64,000 nucleotides of DNA from Halolamina salifodinae. Its GTDB lineage: Archaea > Halobacteriota > Halobacteria > Halobacteriales > Haloferacaceae. Location: assembly GCF_017874235.1 (NCBI RefSeq), contig NZ_JAGGLC010000003.1:310001-374000 (forward strand), written 5' to 3'. Position 1 is the stretch's first letter, and each line of letters opens with the position of its first letter. This document shows, piece by piece, positions 19,235 to 27,319 of the stretch. The position numbers were made by a program, and so were the translations under genes. The notes under the pieces were generated by a model. The model worked only from the letters and a program-made list of their open reading frames with translations. It had not been told where the DNA came from and searched no databases.

Positions 19235-19927
19235 ATGGACGCCGCTATCGTGACCGTCGGCGACGAACTGCTCACTGGCGACACCGAGAACACCAACGCG
19301 ACGTGGCTCTGTGCCCGCCTCGACGACCGGGGCGTCGACGTGGAGCGGGTCACCACCCTCCCGGACCGCGTCGCCGACATCGCCCGCGTCGTGAACGAGT
19401 ACCACGCCGAGTACGACGCGGTCGTCGTCACCGGCGGATTGGGGCCGACCCACGACGACGTGACGATGGCGGGCGTCGCCGCGGCGTTCGGGCGCGACGT
19501 GGAACTGAACGACGAAGCCGTCGCGTGGCTGGAAGAGGAGGGCGGCTACGCGGCCGACGACCTCGCGACGGGCACCGCAGAACTCCCCGTCGGCGCCCGA
19601 GCGCTGCACAACGCCGAGGGCGTGGCGCCGGGCGCCGTCGTGGAGTCCTGCTACGTGCTCCCCGGGGTGCCCGGCGAGATGAAGGTCATGTTCGCCGGCG
19701 TCGCCGAGGAGTTCACAGGCGAACAGACCTACAGTGAGACCGTCGAGACGAGCGAACCGGAGAGCGCGCTACTGGATCGGCTTTCGGAGGTGCAGGATCG
19801 GTTCGACGCCTCTGTCGGCTCCTACCCCGGTGAGACAGTCCGGCTGAAAGTGACCGCAACGGAGCCCGCCGAAGCCCGCCGGGCGGCCGACTGGCTGGCC
19901 GAGCGAGTCGAGAGCGTCGCGGCGTAG
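19235..19927 (+). CDS. CinA-type molybdopterin-binding-fold protein
   Basis: 230 residues with the MoCF-biosynthesis/CinA N-terminal fold: AIVTVGDELLTGDTENTNATWL, VVVTGGLGPTHDDVTMAGVAAAFG, and VLPGVPGEMKVMF. It lacks the C-terminal nicotinamide-nucleotide amidase domain, so it is the short archaeal form, often called competence/damage-inducible protein A homologue. Related proteins hydrolyse ADP-ribose or bind nucleotides; the role here is unproven. A TATA-like CCTTTTCAG lies ~28 nt before ATG 19235. Confidence 0.85.
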   Translation: MDAAIVTVGDELLTGDTENTNATWLCARLDDRGVDVERVTTLPDRVADIARVVNEYHAEYDAVVVTGGLGPTHDDVTMAGVAAAFGRDVELNDEAVAWLEEEGGYAADDLATGTAELPVGARALHNAEGVAPGAVVESCYVLPGVPGEMKVMFAGVAEEFTGEQTYSETVETSEPESALLDRLSEVQDRFDASVGSYPGETVRLKVTATEPAEARRAADWLAERVESVAA

Positions 19928-20041
19928 CTACCGGTAGAACGCCAGCGTCCACGCCGCCGTGAGACCGATAGCGAGCACCAGCGCGACGCCGCCGGTCACT
20001 GCGGGATCGAGCGAGACGCCTTCGACGGAGGTCTGAAGCAT
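19928..20041 (-). CDS. 37-aa single-pass membrane protein
   Basis: ATG 20041 to stop at 19928. Residues 1-15 are polar; residues ~16-36 form one hydrophobic helix (TGGVALVLAIGLTAAWTLAF) ending YR. A TATA-like GCTAAGC is ~28 nt upstream on the minus strand, as expected for a leaderless gene, and the ORF abuts the end of the convergent CinA gene. No homologue is known to me. Small archaeal membrane proteins of this kind are often missed by gene callers. Confidence 0.5.
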   Translation of the reverse strand: MLQTSVEGVSLDPAVTGGVALVLAIGLTAAWTLAFYR

Positions 20042-20158
20042 ACGCCGGCGTTGGGCCGACCGGCGCTTAGCTCTGGTGGTCCACGGTATCGGCGCCATTT
20101 CCGGATCAGCCGTCGCCGCGTCCGCGGTCGTTTTCCGCTCGCCCCGCCAAGGGTGGGT

Positions 20159-21223
20159 ATGCACGTAGGCTTCGTCCTCAACCCCATCGCGGGCATGGGT
20201 GGCCGCGTCGGGCTGAAGGGGACCGACGAGAAGGTCACCGAGGCCCGCGAACGCGGCGCCGAACCCCGCGCCCCCCAGCGCGCCGAGCGCGCGCTCGCGG
20301 AACTCGCCGAGCGACGCCCGGATGCCGAGGTTTCGACGTGGGGCGACCCGATGGGCGAGCAGGAAGCCCGCGCGGCGGGCTACGACCCTGACGTTCTCGG
20401 CGCGCCGGCGGGGGAGGAGACTGGCTCCGAGGATACCCAAGCGGCCGTCTCCACGTTCGTCGACGCGGGCGTGGATCTGGTCCTGTTCGTCGGCGGCGAC
20501 GGGACGGCGGCGGACGTGGCCGAAGCCCTCGAAGGAACGGACACGCCGATGCTCGGGATTCCCGCGGGCGTGAAGGTCTACTCCTCGGTATTCGCCGTCT
20601 CGCCGGAGGACGCCGCCTACATCGTTGCCTCCTACGAGCGCACGGAGCGCCGCGAGGTGATGGACATCGACGAGGACGAGTACCGAGAAGGTGAGGTGAA
20701 CCCCGAACTCCGCGCCGTCGCGCAGGTGCCCGTCGCCGAGGCGATGCAGTCCTCCAAGCAGTTAGGCGGGGGGACCGTCGAGGCGCTCGCGGAGGGTGTC
20801 GCGAACGACATCCGGGCCGAGCCGGGGAAAACGTACGTGCTCGGGCCCGGATCGACGGTCGGGACGGTCAAGGCGGAACTCGACTTCGAGGGATCGTCAA
20901 TCGGCGTCGATATCTGGCGCGACGGCGAGGTGATCGTGAAAGACGCCACCGAGGAGGAGATCCTCGACGAACTGGGCGAGGAGAACGTCATCGTCGTCTC
21001 GCCCATCGGCGGGCAGGGGTTCGTGTTCGGCCGCGGGAACCCACAGCTCTCGCCGGCCGTGATCCGGCAGTGTGACGTGACTATCGTCGCCTCGCGGGCG
21101 AAGTTGGACGGCGTGAGCGTGCTGCGCGCCGATACCGACGACCCCGAACTCGACGAGGGGCTACAGGGCTGGTGGAAAGTTCGGGTCGGGAAGTTCGAGA
21201 CCCGGATGATGAAGTTGGTCTGA
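20159..21223 (+). CDS. ATP-NAD kinase-like protein (COG3199 type)
   Basis: 354 residues. FVLNPIAGMGGRVGLKGTD opens the protein, and the NAD/diacylglycerol kinase nucleotide motif LVLFVGGDGTAADV is at ~residue 125. GIPAGVKVYSSVFAVSP and a long beta-rich C-terminal domain follow. This is the long archaeal form distinct from canonical NadK, so the phosphoryl acceptor is uncertain. ATG 20159 is chosen because it starts the conserved FVLNP strand directly. It converges on the mevalonate-pathway gene, with an 86-nt hairpin-bearing gap. Confidence 0.85.
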   Translation: MHVGFVLNPIAGMGGRVGLKGTDEKVTEARERGAEPRAPQRAERALAELAERRPDAEVSTWGDPMGEQEARAAGYDPDVLGAPAGEETGSEDTQAAVSTFVDAGVDLVLFVGGDGTAADVAEALEGTDTPMLGIPAGVKVYSSVFAVSPEDAAYIVASYERTERREVMDIDEDEYREGEVNPELRAVAQVPVAEAMQSSKQLGGGTVEALAEGVANDIRAEPGKTYVLGPGSTVGTVKAELDFEGSSIGVDIWRDGEVIVKDATEEEILDELGEENVIVVSPIGGQGFVFGRGNPQLSPAVIRQCDVTIVASRAKLDGVSVLRADTDDPELDEGLQGWWKVRVGKFETRMMKLV

Positions 21224-21245
21224 GCCAGCAACGGTCGGGTAGACA

Positions 21246-21308
21246 CAACCACGGCATGGGCTCCGATACTGCGAGACGAGACTCGCAGTCGGTCACGCGC
21301 CGTGGTTG
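21246..21308. terminator. Nested inverted repeat between convergent genes
   Basis: The outer arms CAACCACGGC (21246-21255) and GCCGTGGTTG (21299-21308) are perfect 10-bp complements. Inside, ACTGCGAG (21268-21275) pairs with CTCGCAGT (21282-21289) around the loop ACGAGA. It fills the gap between two convergent stops, so a bidirectional terminator or 3'-end structure is the simplest reading. A small structured RNA or relic insertion is possible. Confidence 0.5.
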
Positions 21309-21309
21309 G

Positions 21310-22308
21310 CTAGAACAGACTCTCGCTCCCGTCCAGCACCTCTGCCGGCCCGCCGACCTCCCAGACCTCCGTCTCGACGCCCGTCTCGGCGACCTTCTCT
21401 TCGACCACGTCGGCGTAGTCCGCGGTCGTGTTCACGTACACCGACGCGCCGGTGTCCGTCGAGAAGTAGACCGGGACGCCCGTCTCCCGAAGCTCTCGAA
21501 CGGCGTTGAACACGGCGATAGTCTCGGGCTTCCAGTACACCCAGCCCGATGGCCCGGTCATCGTCGTCGCGGTCAGCGAGAGCGAGTCGTGCTCGGCGGT
21601 GCCGAAGATGCGGTGGAACTCGCCCTCGCGGAGCGCGTCGCGCATCTCGACCAACTGATCCTGCACGTGCGCCAGTCGCGCGTCGAACATGTGGCTCGCC
21701 TCGGCCTCCTTGTGGGCCTCCTCGGTCTCCTTGTACGCCGGGACGAGCGCGGTGATGATCCGGAGATCCTCCTCCGGGTCGAAGCCGTCGTCGCCGGTGC
21801 CGGTCGAGAGTCGGTGTGAGCGGCAGTCCTCGTCGTTCAGTCCCGCAGAGAGGTCCGAGTAGGCGCCCGTCACCGCGCGGGCCGCGGACGAGGAGCCGCG
21901 GCGTGCGATGGTCGAGATTTCGGGTCGGGTGAGGTCCATCCCCGCGGCCTCCGTGGCCGCCATCGCCAGTGCGGCGAATCCCGAGGAGGAGGAGCCAAAG
22001 CCGACGTTCGAGGGGAAAGAGTTCTCGCTCTCCATCCGGACCGCGTCGTCGGTGTCAGCGAGGTCCCGGACGTGGTCGAGCACGTGGCGGATGCGCTCGG
22101 CGCCGCGGCCGTCGACGGCCTCGCCGTCGATGATGTACGTGTCGTCGCCGGCGTCGGGGACGAACTCGACAGTGGTGGTGGTGTTCGACGGCGCGGTACA
22201 GACGCTGATCGAGTCGTGGTAGGGGAGGCGCAGATCCGTATCGCGCATCCCGTGGTACTTCACGAGCCCCTGAATGGGGTGGGCTCGCGCGGTGGCCTTG
22301 CGAGGCAT
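21310..22308 (-). CDS. mvaD: Phosphomevalonate decarboxylase (GHMP family)
   Basis: GHMP-kinase-fold decarboxylase of the archaeal mevalonate route to isopentenyl phosphate. 332 residues. It opens with ARAHPIQGLVKYHGMRD; the phosphate loop is NSFPSNVGFGSSSSGFAALAMA, with ISTIARRGSSSAARAV and a late DTGASVYV. Haloarchaeal proteins of this family were shown to act on phosphomevalonate rather than the diphosphate, which I apply here by family. Isopentenyl phosphate feeds the membrane-lipid pathway. No other mevalonate gene is in the window. Confidence 0.9.
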   Translation of the reverse strand: MPRKATARAHPIQGLVKYHGMRDTDLRLPYHDSISVCTAPSNTTTTVEFVPDAGDDTYIIDGEAVDGRGAERIRHVLDHVRDLADTDDAVRMESENSFPSNVGFGSSSSGFAALAMAATEAAGMDLTRPEISTIARRGSSSAARAVTGAYSDLSAGLNDEDCRSHRLSTGTGDDGFDPEEDLRIITALVPAYKETEEAHKEAEASHMFDARLAHVQDQLVEMRDALREGEFHRIFGTAEHDSLSLTATTMTGPSGWVYWKPETIAVFNAVRELRETGVPVYFSTDTGASVYVNTTADYADVVEEKVAETGVETEVWEVGGPAEVLDGSESLF

Positions 22309-22336
22309 CTCTGTCGGGAGTCCTCGGCGGCCCGGG

Positions 22337-22645
22337 TTAGACGTGTCGGTGCGCGGCGAAGGGAGGCGTCGAGGACCGCCGCCGGGTTCTTTGCTCCGCA
22401 GTCGAGAGCAGCAACTTCCGGAGTAGCTCCATCGTCCCGCGGTCGCTCTCCTCGGTCAGGGAGTCGACGGTGGCTTCGCCCGCAGTGGGTTCGACCAGCC
22501 CCGAGAGCATCTTCAGCGTCGCCGTCTTGCCGGCGCCGTTGGGGCCGACGATGCCGAAAATCCCCCCCATGGCGGCTTCGAACTCGCCGCCCTCGACGGC
22601 GACGGACTCGCCGTACGTTTTGCGGAGCCCGGCGGCACGGATCAT
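22337..22645 (-). pseudogene. Truncated ABC transporter ATPase (N-terminal fragment)
   Basis: The first ~70 residues are a normal ABC ATPase start: [20 protein letters not shown] and Walker [20 protein letters not shown]. After [14 protein letters not shown] the homology stops and the sequence runs into Arg-rich nonsense to a stop at 22337. The Q-loop, signature motif LSGGQ, Walker B and H-loop are all absent, so it cannot hydrolyse ATP. No permease gene is adjacent. This is the remnant of a deleted transporter operon. Confidence 0.8.
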
Positions 22646-22816
22646 GCTCGGGTCTCGCCCTCGCGTGCGAAAAGGCTCGCGTCGGTCACCCTCAGCCCGA
22701 CCCGGCGTCGACCCACTGGCACCTCGATCTAGTGAGGGTGTCGTCGATGCGAGCGCTACCGCTCTGGAAGCGGTCGTGGGTGGTAAAAACGGGAAAACCG
22801 GGGCTCTGCTACCGGC

Positions 22817-23245
22817 TCAGAACAGGCCGACGTTCAGCGCGAGCGGCCAGTCGGCGCCGCCGAGCGCGAGGAAGGCAAGCGAACCACCGAGCAGCGCGGC
22901 GTTCTTCAGGAAGTGAGTCATCTCGCCCTGCGTGTCCTCGGCGTTCCAGAAGTCGTGGATCGTCGGCGTCGAGACGACGAAGAACACGGCGATGGCGCCC
23001 GCGGCAAGCACGGGGAAGGCGCCGGCGGCGATACCGAGGCCGCCCAGGATCAGCATGACACCGGAGGCGATGACGCCGAACGTCGGCGCCGGGATGTTCT
23101 TGGCGGCGGCGTAGCCCGACAGCGACTCGACGCTCTGGAAGTGGTTCAGCCCCATGAACGCGAGCACGAGGCCGAACAGCAGGCGCGCGGCCAGGAAGAT
23201 GATCCCGGCGGCGCCGTCGAACGCGGCGGCCTGCAGCAGGCTCAT
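22817..23245 (-). CDS. DoxX-family membrane protein
   Basis: 142 residues with four hydrophobic helices: AAGIIFLAARLLFGLVLAFM, then FGVIASGVMLILGGLGIAAG, FPVLAAGAIAVFFVVSTPT and a C-terminal pair. The motif LNHFQSVESLSGYAAAKNIPAP after the first helix is typical of DoxX/DoxD-like proteins. The family includes thiosulfate:quinone oxidoreductase subunits and redox-stress membrane proteins, but most haloarchaeal members are uncharacterised. It is divergent from tfs, with a 271-nt gap that holds a strong palindrome at 23402-23419. Confidence 0.85.
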   Translation of the reverse strand: MSLLQAAAFDGAAGIIFLAARLLFGLVLAFMGLNHFQSVESLSGYAAAKNIPAPTFGVIASGVMLILGGLGIAAGAFPVLAAGAIAVFFVVSTPTIHDFWNAEDTQGEMTHFLKNAALLGGSLAFLALGGADWPLALNVGLF

Positions 23246-23401
23246 CGGCGATCCCCCGTGGTCGGTTCGGTTGCGAACAGTGCTGTGTGGGTGCGTAGTT
23301 GCATCACACTACCTGCTACGAGAGCGAACCACTTGAGGGCTCGCGAACCCCGGAGTCACCGGGTTACAACGGTGTTACCGGTCGTTCGTGTCGAGGGGAG
23401 T

Positions 23402-23419
23402 TGCACCCCCAGGGGTGCA
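23402..23419. promoter_or_regulatory. Perfect 8-bp inverted repeat, candidate operator
   Basis: TGCACCCC-CA-GGGGTGCA, a perfect 18-nt dyad in the doxX/tfs intergenic region, 157 nt from the doxX start and 98 nt from the tfs start. A hairpin-forming RNA is possible, but no T-tract follows. Apart from this and the tfs TATA-like box CTTAAA (23485-23490) the gap shows nothing. Confidence 0.45.
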
Positions 23420-23516
23420 CATAGAGCGCCGGCCGCCTTGCCAGACACGTTCGGCCGATGGCCCGGAGGCGCGGAACCCCGGCGCTTAAACAGCCCCACC
23501 CGCTAGGAATCAGTCA

Positions 23517-23840
23517 ATGAAGTTCTGCGACGAGTGCGGCTCGATGATGAAAGCCGAAGGCGACGAGTGGGTCTGCGGGAGTTGTGGCGCCACCGAGGCC
23601 CGCAACGAGGCCGAGGAGGCCGGCATGACCACCGAGCAGGAACAGGAGGAGAGCGACATCGTCGACATGTCCGACGTGGGTGAGGAGGCGATGGGACCGA
23701 CCACCAAAACCCGCTGTCCCGAGTGTGGCCACGACCGCGCCAGCTACGAAATGAAGCAGATCCGCGCGGCTGACGAGTCCGAGACGCGCTTTTTCACCTG
23801 TACGGAGTGTGGCCACAAGTGGCGCGAGGACGACCACTGA
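23517..23840 (+). CDS. tfs: Transcription factor S (TFIIS/RpoM-like)
   Basis: Stimulates transcript cleavage by backtracked RNA polymerase. 107 residues. The N-terminal zinc ribbon is CDECGSMM...CGSCG and the C-terminal one is CPECGHDRA...CTECGHKW. The acidic hairpin residues that reach the polymerase active site are in AADESETRFFTC. Normal length and layout. TATA-like CTTAAA lies 27-32 nt before the ATG, giving a leaderless transcript. It converges on the trmI/nac operon. Confidence 0.96.
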   Translation: MKFCDECGSMMKAEGDEWVCGSCGATEARNEAEEAGMTTEQEQEESDIVDMSDVGEEAMGPTTKTRCPECGHDRASYEMKQIRAADESETRFFTCTECGHKWREDDH

Positions 23841-23936
23841 GGACCGACGCGTAGCTAGCGACTTTTTGCAAAAACGGGAAACAGTGGGCAGCGCCGCCTA
23901 TTCCTTCCGCGCACGGTCGCGGCATCGAGTTCCGTC

Positions 23937-23958
23937 ACTGTGACACGACGGTCACAGT
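23937..23958. terminator. Hairpin between convergent tfs and trmI genes
   Basis: ACTGTGAC (23937-23944), loop ACGACG, GTCACAGT (23951-23958) is a perfect 8-bp stem 3 nt before the trmI stop codon. Its form (8-bp stem starting ACTG, 6-nt ACGAnn loop) is the same as the inner hairpin at 21268-21289, also between convergent genes. A T5 tract at 23861-23865 after tfs may terminate that gene. Confidence 0.5.
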
Positions 23959-23961
23959 CGC

Positions 23962-24702
23962 TCACTCGCTGCGACCGGCTCTCGCGAACGTCAGATAGCC
24001 CGTATGGCCGACGCCGGCCGTCGACGGCCGGGTGCCGCGTTCGCCCACGTCCATCCGGCGCTGGATCGTCTCGAACGTCCGGATGTCGGTGAGGTCGCCG
24101 CTGGCAGCCGCGACCGTCTCCTTGATCGACTCCACGAACGGCGAGTAGACGGCGATGAAGCCGCCGGAAGCCAGTAGCTCCGAGGCCCGCTCGACGACGG
24201 CCGGCGAGTCGCCGGTGTCGAGCGTGAGCACGTCGAAGGGCCCCTCCTCGACCAAGTCGTCGAGGTGTTCGGTCACATCGCCGGTGCGCACGTCGACGCG
24301 GTCGTCGACGCCGCCCAACTCCATGTTGCCGCGAGCCACCTCGGCGAACTCCTCGTCGGTCTCGTAGGTGGTGACCTCGGCGCCAGCGCGGGCGAGGTAG
24401 GCTGCGAGCACGCCCGTGCCCGTGCCCGCGTCGAGCACGCGGTCGCCGCCGCCCGCGCCAGTGTGTCCCATCACGAGGCCGGCGTCGCGGGGCATCATCG
24501 GCGCGCCGGTGCGCTCGAAGTGGTCGAACAGGTCCGGGCCGCGGAGTTCGCGGACGCTGAACGGCTCGCCGAGGTGGGTCTCCAGTTGGTCGCCGTGGCT
24601 CACGTCCTCCGGGACGTCGAGCACCCCGAGGTCGGTCTGGAGCTCCTCGCCGGGACGGCGTACGTACTCACGGTCGCCATGAACTAGGAGAAATGCACCC
24701 AC
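23962..24702 (-). CDS. trmI: tRNA (adenine-N1)-methyltransferase, TrmI/Trm61 family
   Basis: About 246 residues from GTG 24702 (VGAFLLVHGDREYVRRPGEELQ), chosen because it begins 5 nt after the nac stop and removes a non-conserved N-tail. The N-terminal beta domain includes DLGVLDVPEDVSHGD. The SAM domain has VMGHTGAGGGDRVLDAGTGTGVLAAYLARAGAEVTT (motif I), an acidic motif II in YETDEEFAEVAR and a late VYSPFVESIKET. Archaeal TrmI makes m1A at tRNA positions 57/58. Co-transcription with nac is a common archaeal arrangement as I recall it. Confidence 0.9.
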   Translation of the reverse strand: MGAFLLVHGDREYVRRPGEELQTDLGVLDVPEDVSHGDQLETHLGEPFSVRELRGPDLFDHFERTGAPMMPRDAGLVMGHTGAGGGDRVLDAGTGTGVLAAYLARAGAEVTTYETDEEFAEVARGNMELGGVDDRVDVRTGDVTEHLDDLVEEGPFDVLTLDTGDSPAVVERASELLASGGFIAVYSPFVESIKETVAAASGDLTDIRTFETIQRRMDVGERGTRPSTAGVGHTGYLTFARAGRSE

Positions 24703-24706
24703 CGGA

Positions 24707-25093
24707 CTACTCCAGCTGAGAGACGGCGGCCGCGAGGTCACCGTCGTTCTCCTCGAGCACCGCCCGGGCCGTGGACTCCGTGACGCCCGCTCGCTGGGCC
24801 ACGATCTCCACGTCGGCGTCGGGGATGCCGCCTTCGTCGGCTTCCTCGGACTCCGCCTCGCCGGCCTCGATGGCCTCGGCCTCGCCCGTCTCGCGGACGT
24901 TGGGCTCGCCGACGATCTGGTAGGTCTCCTGGCCCTGCGCGTCCATCTTGGTGACCTGGGCGCCGTCGAAGTAGAGCTCCTCGTCGGCGGTCCGGATGAT
25001 CACTTCCTCGGCATCGAGCTCCTCGACGTCGATGCCCATCTGCTTCATCATCTGTTGCATCTTGCGCGGGTTGAGACCGCCGCCTCCAAACAT
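24707..25093 (-). CDS. nac: Nascent polypeptide-associated complex protein (archaeal aNAC)
   Basis: Ribosome-associated homodimeric chaperone for nascent chains. 128 residues from ATG 25093. [20 protein letters not shown] is the diagnostic archaeal opening. The NAC beta domain follows ([20 protein letters not shown] ... [12 protein letters not shown]), then an acidic linker, and a C-terminal UBA domain ([20 protein letters not shown] ... [10 protein letters not shown]). It leads the two-gene operon with trmI. Confidence 0.95.
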   Translation of the reverse strand: MFGGGGLNPRKMQQMMKQMGIDVEELDAEEVIIRTADEELYFDGAQVTKMDAQGQETYQIVGEPNVRETGEAEAIEAGEAESEEADEGGIPDADVEIVAQRAGVTESTARAVLEENDGDLAAAVSQLE

Positions 25094-25205
25094 AGTCAAT
25101 CGTGGGGTGGCAGGCGTCAAAAGCGTGGCGAAGCCCGCGCTGGCACCCGGAGCGCCACGCTCCGACGAAGCAGGGTTTAGGACCCCGCGACTCCTCAGCC
25201 GGCCC

Positions 25206-26003
25206 ATGTACCTCGCCGACCAGACCTGGCCCGACGTCGCGACGGCCGACCTCGGCCCCGTGGCGTTCGTGCCGCTCGGCTCGACCGAACAGCACGGCCC
25301 CCACCTCCCGCTCTCGACGGATCACGTCATCGCTGAAGGTCTCGCCCGCGCGGCCGCCGAGCGCACGGGCTTTCTCTGTACGCCCACCGTCAAGATCGGC
25401 GTCAGCGAACACCACCGACAGTTCCACGGGACGATGTGGGTCTCGCCCGACTCCTTCCGTGATTACGTCGAGGATCTCACGCGGAACCTCACGTATCACG
25501 GCATCGACCGTGTCGTGTTCGTGAACGCCCACGGCGGCAACGACCAGCATCTCCAGGAGGTCGGCCGCCGTGTACGCGCCGACGAGACGGCGTTCGCGAC
25601 GCCGTGGATGTGGGACAACTCGATCCCGGAGTTGGTGAACGAGATTTTCGAGACCAACGGCCCCCACGCCGGGCCGAAGGAAACGTCGATGCTGCTGCAT
25701 CTCGCTCCGGAGACGGTGAAGGAAGGCGAGTTCGAGAACGCCCGCGACGGCGGGCTACAGGACCTCGGGAGCGCCGGCCACAGCCGCCACGGCGCTCGGA
25801 TCCACTACGACGCCATCGACAACGCCGAAAACGGCGCCTTCGGCGACCCGACCGACGCCAGTGCCGAGAAGGGCCAACGCATCTTCGAGGCCGCCTGCGA
25901 CGAACTGGTCCAGTTGGCCGAGTGGCTCGCCGACCAGCGGTTCGCAGACCTGATGCCCCGCGAGCACGTCGGAAGTGGCGAGGCTCACGGAACCGAGATG
26001 TAG
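25206..26003 (+). CDS. Creatininase-family amidohydrolase (ArfB-like)
   Basis: 265 residues with the creatininase signatures: [19 protein letters not shown] with metal-binding Glu and His, the substrate region [32 protein letters not shown], and [14 protein letters not shown] with the late Glu ligand. In archaea one group, ArfB, removes formate from the GTP-cyclohydrolase III product on the way to riboflavin and F420, and this protein may be that enzyme. Other creatininase-fold amidases cannot be excluded. Divergent from nac. Confidence 0.8.
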   Translation: MYLADQTWPDVATADLGPVAFVPLGSTEQHGPHLPLSTDHVIAEGLARAAAERTGFLCTPTVKIGVSEHHRQFHGTMWVSPDSFRDYVEDLTRNLTYHGIDRVVFVNAHGGNDQHLQEVGRRVRADETAFATPWMWDNSIPELVNEIFETNGPHAGPKETSMLLHLAPETVKEGEFENARDGGLQDLGSAGHSRHGARIHYDAIDNAENGAFGDPTDASAEKGQRIFEAACDELVQLAEWLADQRFADLMPREHVGSGEAHGTEM

Positions 26004-26026
26004 GCCGGGCGTCGGCGTCGAGGCGG

Positions 26027-26695
26027 TCAGTCCTCTCGCGGCGCGATCCGCGTACTCATGCAGAGCCCCGACCCGACCGGGAGGATGAAGGACTCGAACG
26101 CCGGGTCCGCCCGGACGTGTTCGACGTACTCGACGATACCCGCCATCGGGTCGCCGACGTCGTCGGGGAGGGGTTCGCCCTCGGCAAAGTAGTCCGCGAG
26201 CACCTCGATATCTACCGGGCCTTTGGTCATGTTGTCGGCGACGACGACGCCACCCTCTGGAACCTTCTCCCGGGCGAGATCGAACCCCTTCGCGTAGCGC
26301 GCTTTGTCATGGTCGATCAGCACCACGTCGAACGGGCCGTCGTAGTCCGCTACGGCGTCGAGCGCGTCGCCGTGTTCGAACTGCGCCCGGTCGGCGGTGC
26401 CCTCCCGGTCGAGGAAATCCCGGGCCATCTCGAGTTCGTCGGCGTCGATTTCGGTCAGCACCACCTCGTCGGCGCCGCCGGCGAGGAACCACGAAGCGCT
26501 GTAGCCGAAGCCGGACCCGAACTCGAAGACCCGCTCGGCGTCGGTCAGGCGCGCGAGCAGGCGCAGCACCGCGCCGGCGTCGGGACCGATGATGGGGAAG
26601 CCGTGTTCGTCGGCGTGGTCAGCCATCTCGGCCTGAACGTCGCTGTGGTCGGCACCGGTCGCCCGGACGTAGCGCTGGAGAGCATCGGAGTGCAT
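26027..26695 (-). CDS. O-methyltransferase family 3 (SAM-dependent, COMT-like)
   Basis: 222 residues. Motifs in order: [19 protein letters not shown] (SAM motif I), [18 protein letters not shown] (motif II), [10 protein letters not shown], the metal-site strand [20 protein letters not shown], and [11 protein letters not shown], matching catechol/caffeoyl-CoA O-methyltransferases. The small-molecule substrate is unknown. A TATA-like GTTTAGG ~28 nt upstream on the minus strand supports ATG 26695. Confidence 0.85.
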   Translation of the reverse strand: MHSDALQRYVRATGADHSDVQAEMADHADEHGFPIIGPDAGAVLRLLARLTDAERVFEFGSGFGYSASWFLAGGADEVVLTEIDADELEMARDFLDREGTADRAQFEHGDALDAVADYDGPFDVVLIDHDKARYAKGFDLAREKVPEGGVVVADNMTKGPVDIEVLADYFAEGEPLPDDVGDPMAGIVEYVEHVRADPAFESFILPVGSGLCMSTRIAPRED

Positions 26696-26746
26696 GCCCA
26701 GAAGGTGTGCGAGCGGGGGCCTAAACGTTCCCCCGTCGAATCAGCC

Positions 26747-27202
26747 TCAGACCAGCGGCTGGGCGAGATAGCCGCCGAGCAGCAGCAGAACGACCGAGAA
26801 CGTCGCGGCGACGCGGATCAGCGTCTCGTTCTCGTGGCCGGCGGTCTGGATCTTCCCCTCGCCGAGTGCGGTCTGGATCTTGCCGATGGCGGCCTCGAGC
26901 AGCCCCGTAACGACCAGCCAGAGCACGAGCATCCCCAGAACCGCGTGGCCCATCGGGTCGCTGAACAGGCGGCCGTCGGCGTAGCCAGTCCCGGCCATGT
27001 GGCCGCCGGTGGCGACGAAGACGACGGCCCCGATACGGGTCAGCCAGCGGAGACCAGTAGTGATGGCCATCGCCGGCGTCACGCCGATGTCGCCGTCGAC
27101 GAGCAGGGGGTGGATCCGCCAGGCGTAGAAGACGGTCGCACCGGTCCAAAGCCCGGCGAACAGCACGTGCAGCATACTGAACGCAGTGTCGAGGAGTGCC
27201 AT
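26747..27202 (-). CDS. CopD-like integral membrane protein
   Basis: 151 residues with four hydrophobic helices: [60 protein letters not shown], and [20 protein letters not shown]. Helix-1 [15 protein letters not shown] and helix-2 TRIGA/GGHMAG with an intramembrane His resemble the CopD/DUF2269-type copper-resistance or haem-binding families. The ligand is not established. A TATA-like CCTTTATCG lies ~28 nt upstream on the minus strand. It is divergent from the mutase gene. Confidence 0.65.
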   Translation of the reverse strand: MALLDTAFSMLHVLFAGLWTGATVFYAWRIHPLLVDGDIGVTPAMAITTGLRWLTRIGAVVFVATGGHMAGTGYADGRLFSDPMGHAVLGMLVLWLVVTGLLEAAIGKIQTALGEGKIQTAGHENETLIRVAATFSVVLLLLGGYLAQPLV

Positions 27203-27319
27203 AGCGGGCGTTGGATCCGCCCCCCGATAAAGGCGGGTGACTCCGGCCCTCCTCAGCCGGTCCCGGCGCCCGTTCCCGTCCCCTCTACGTTTAAGTCCGA
27301 ACCGCCCGGATTTGGGGGC

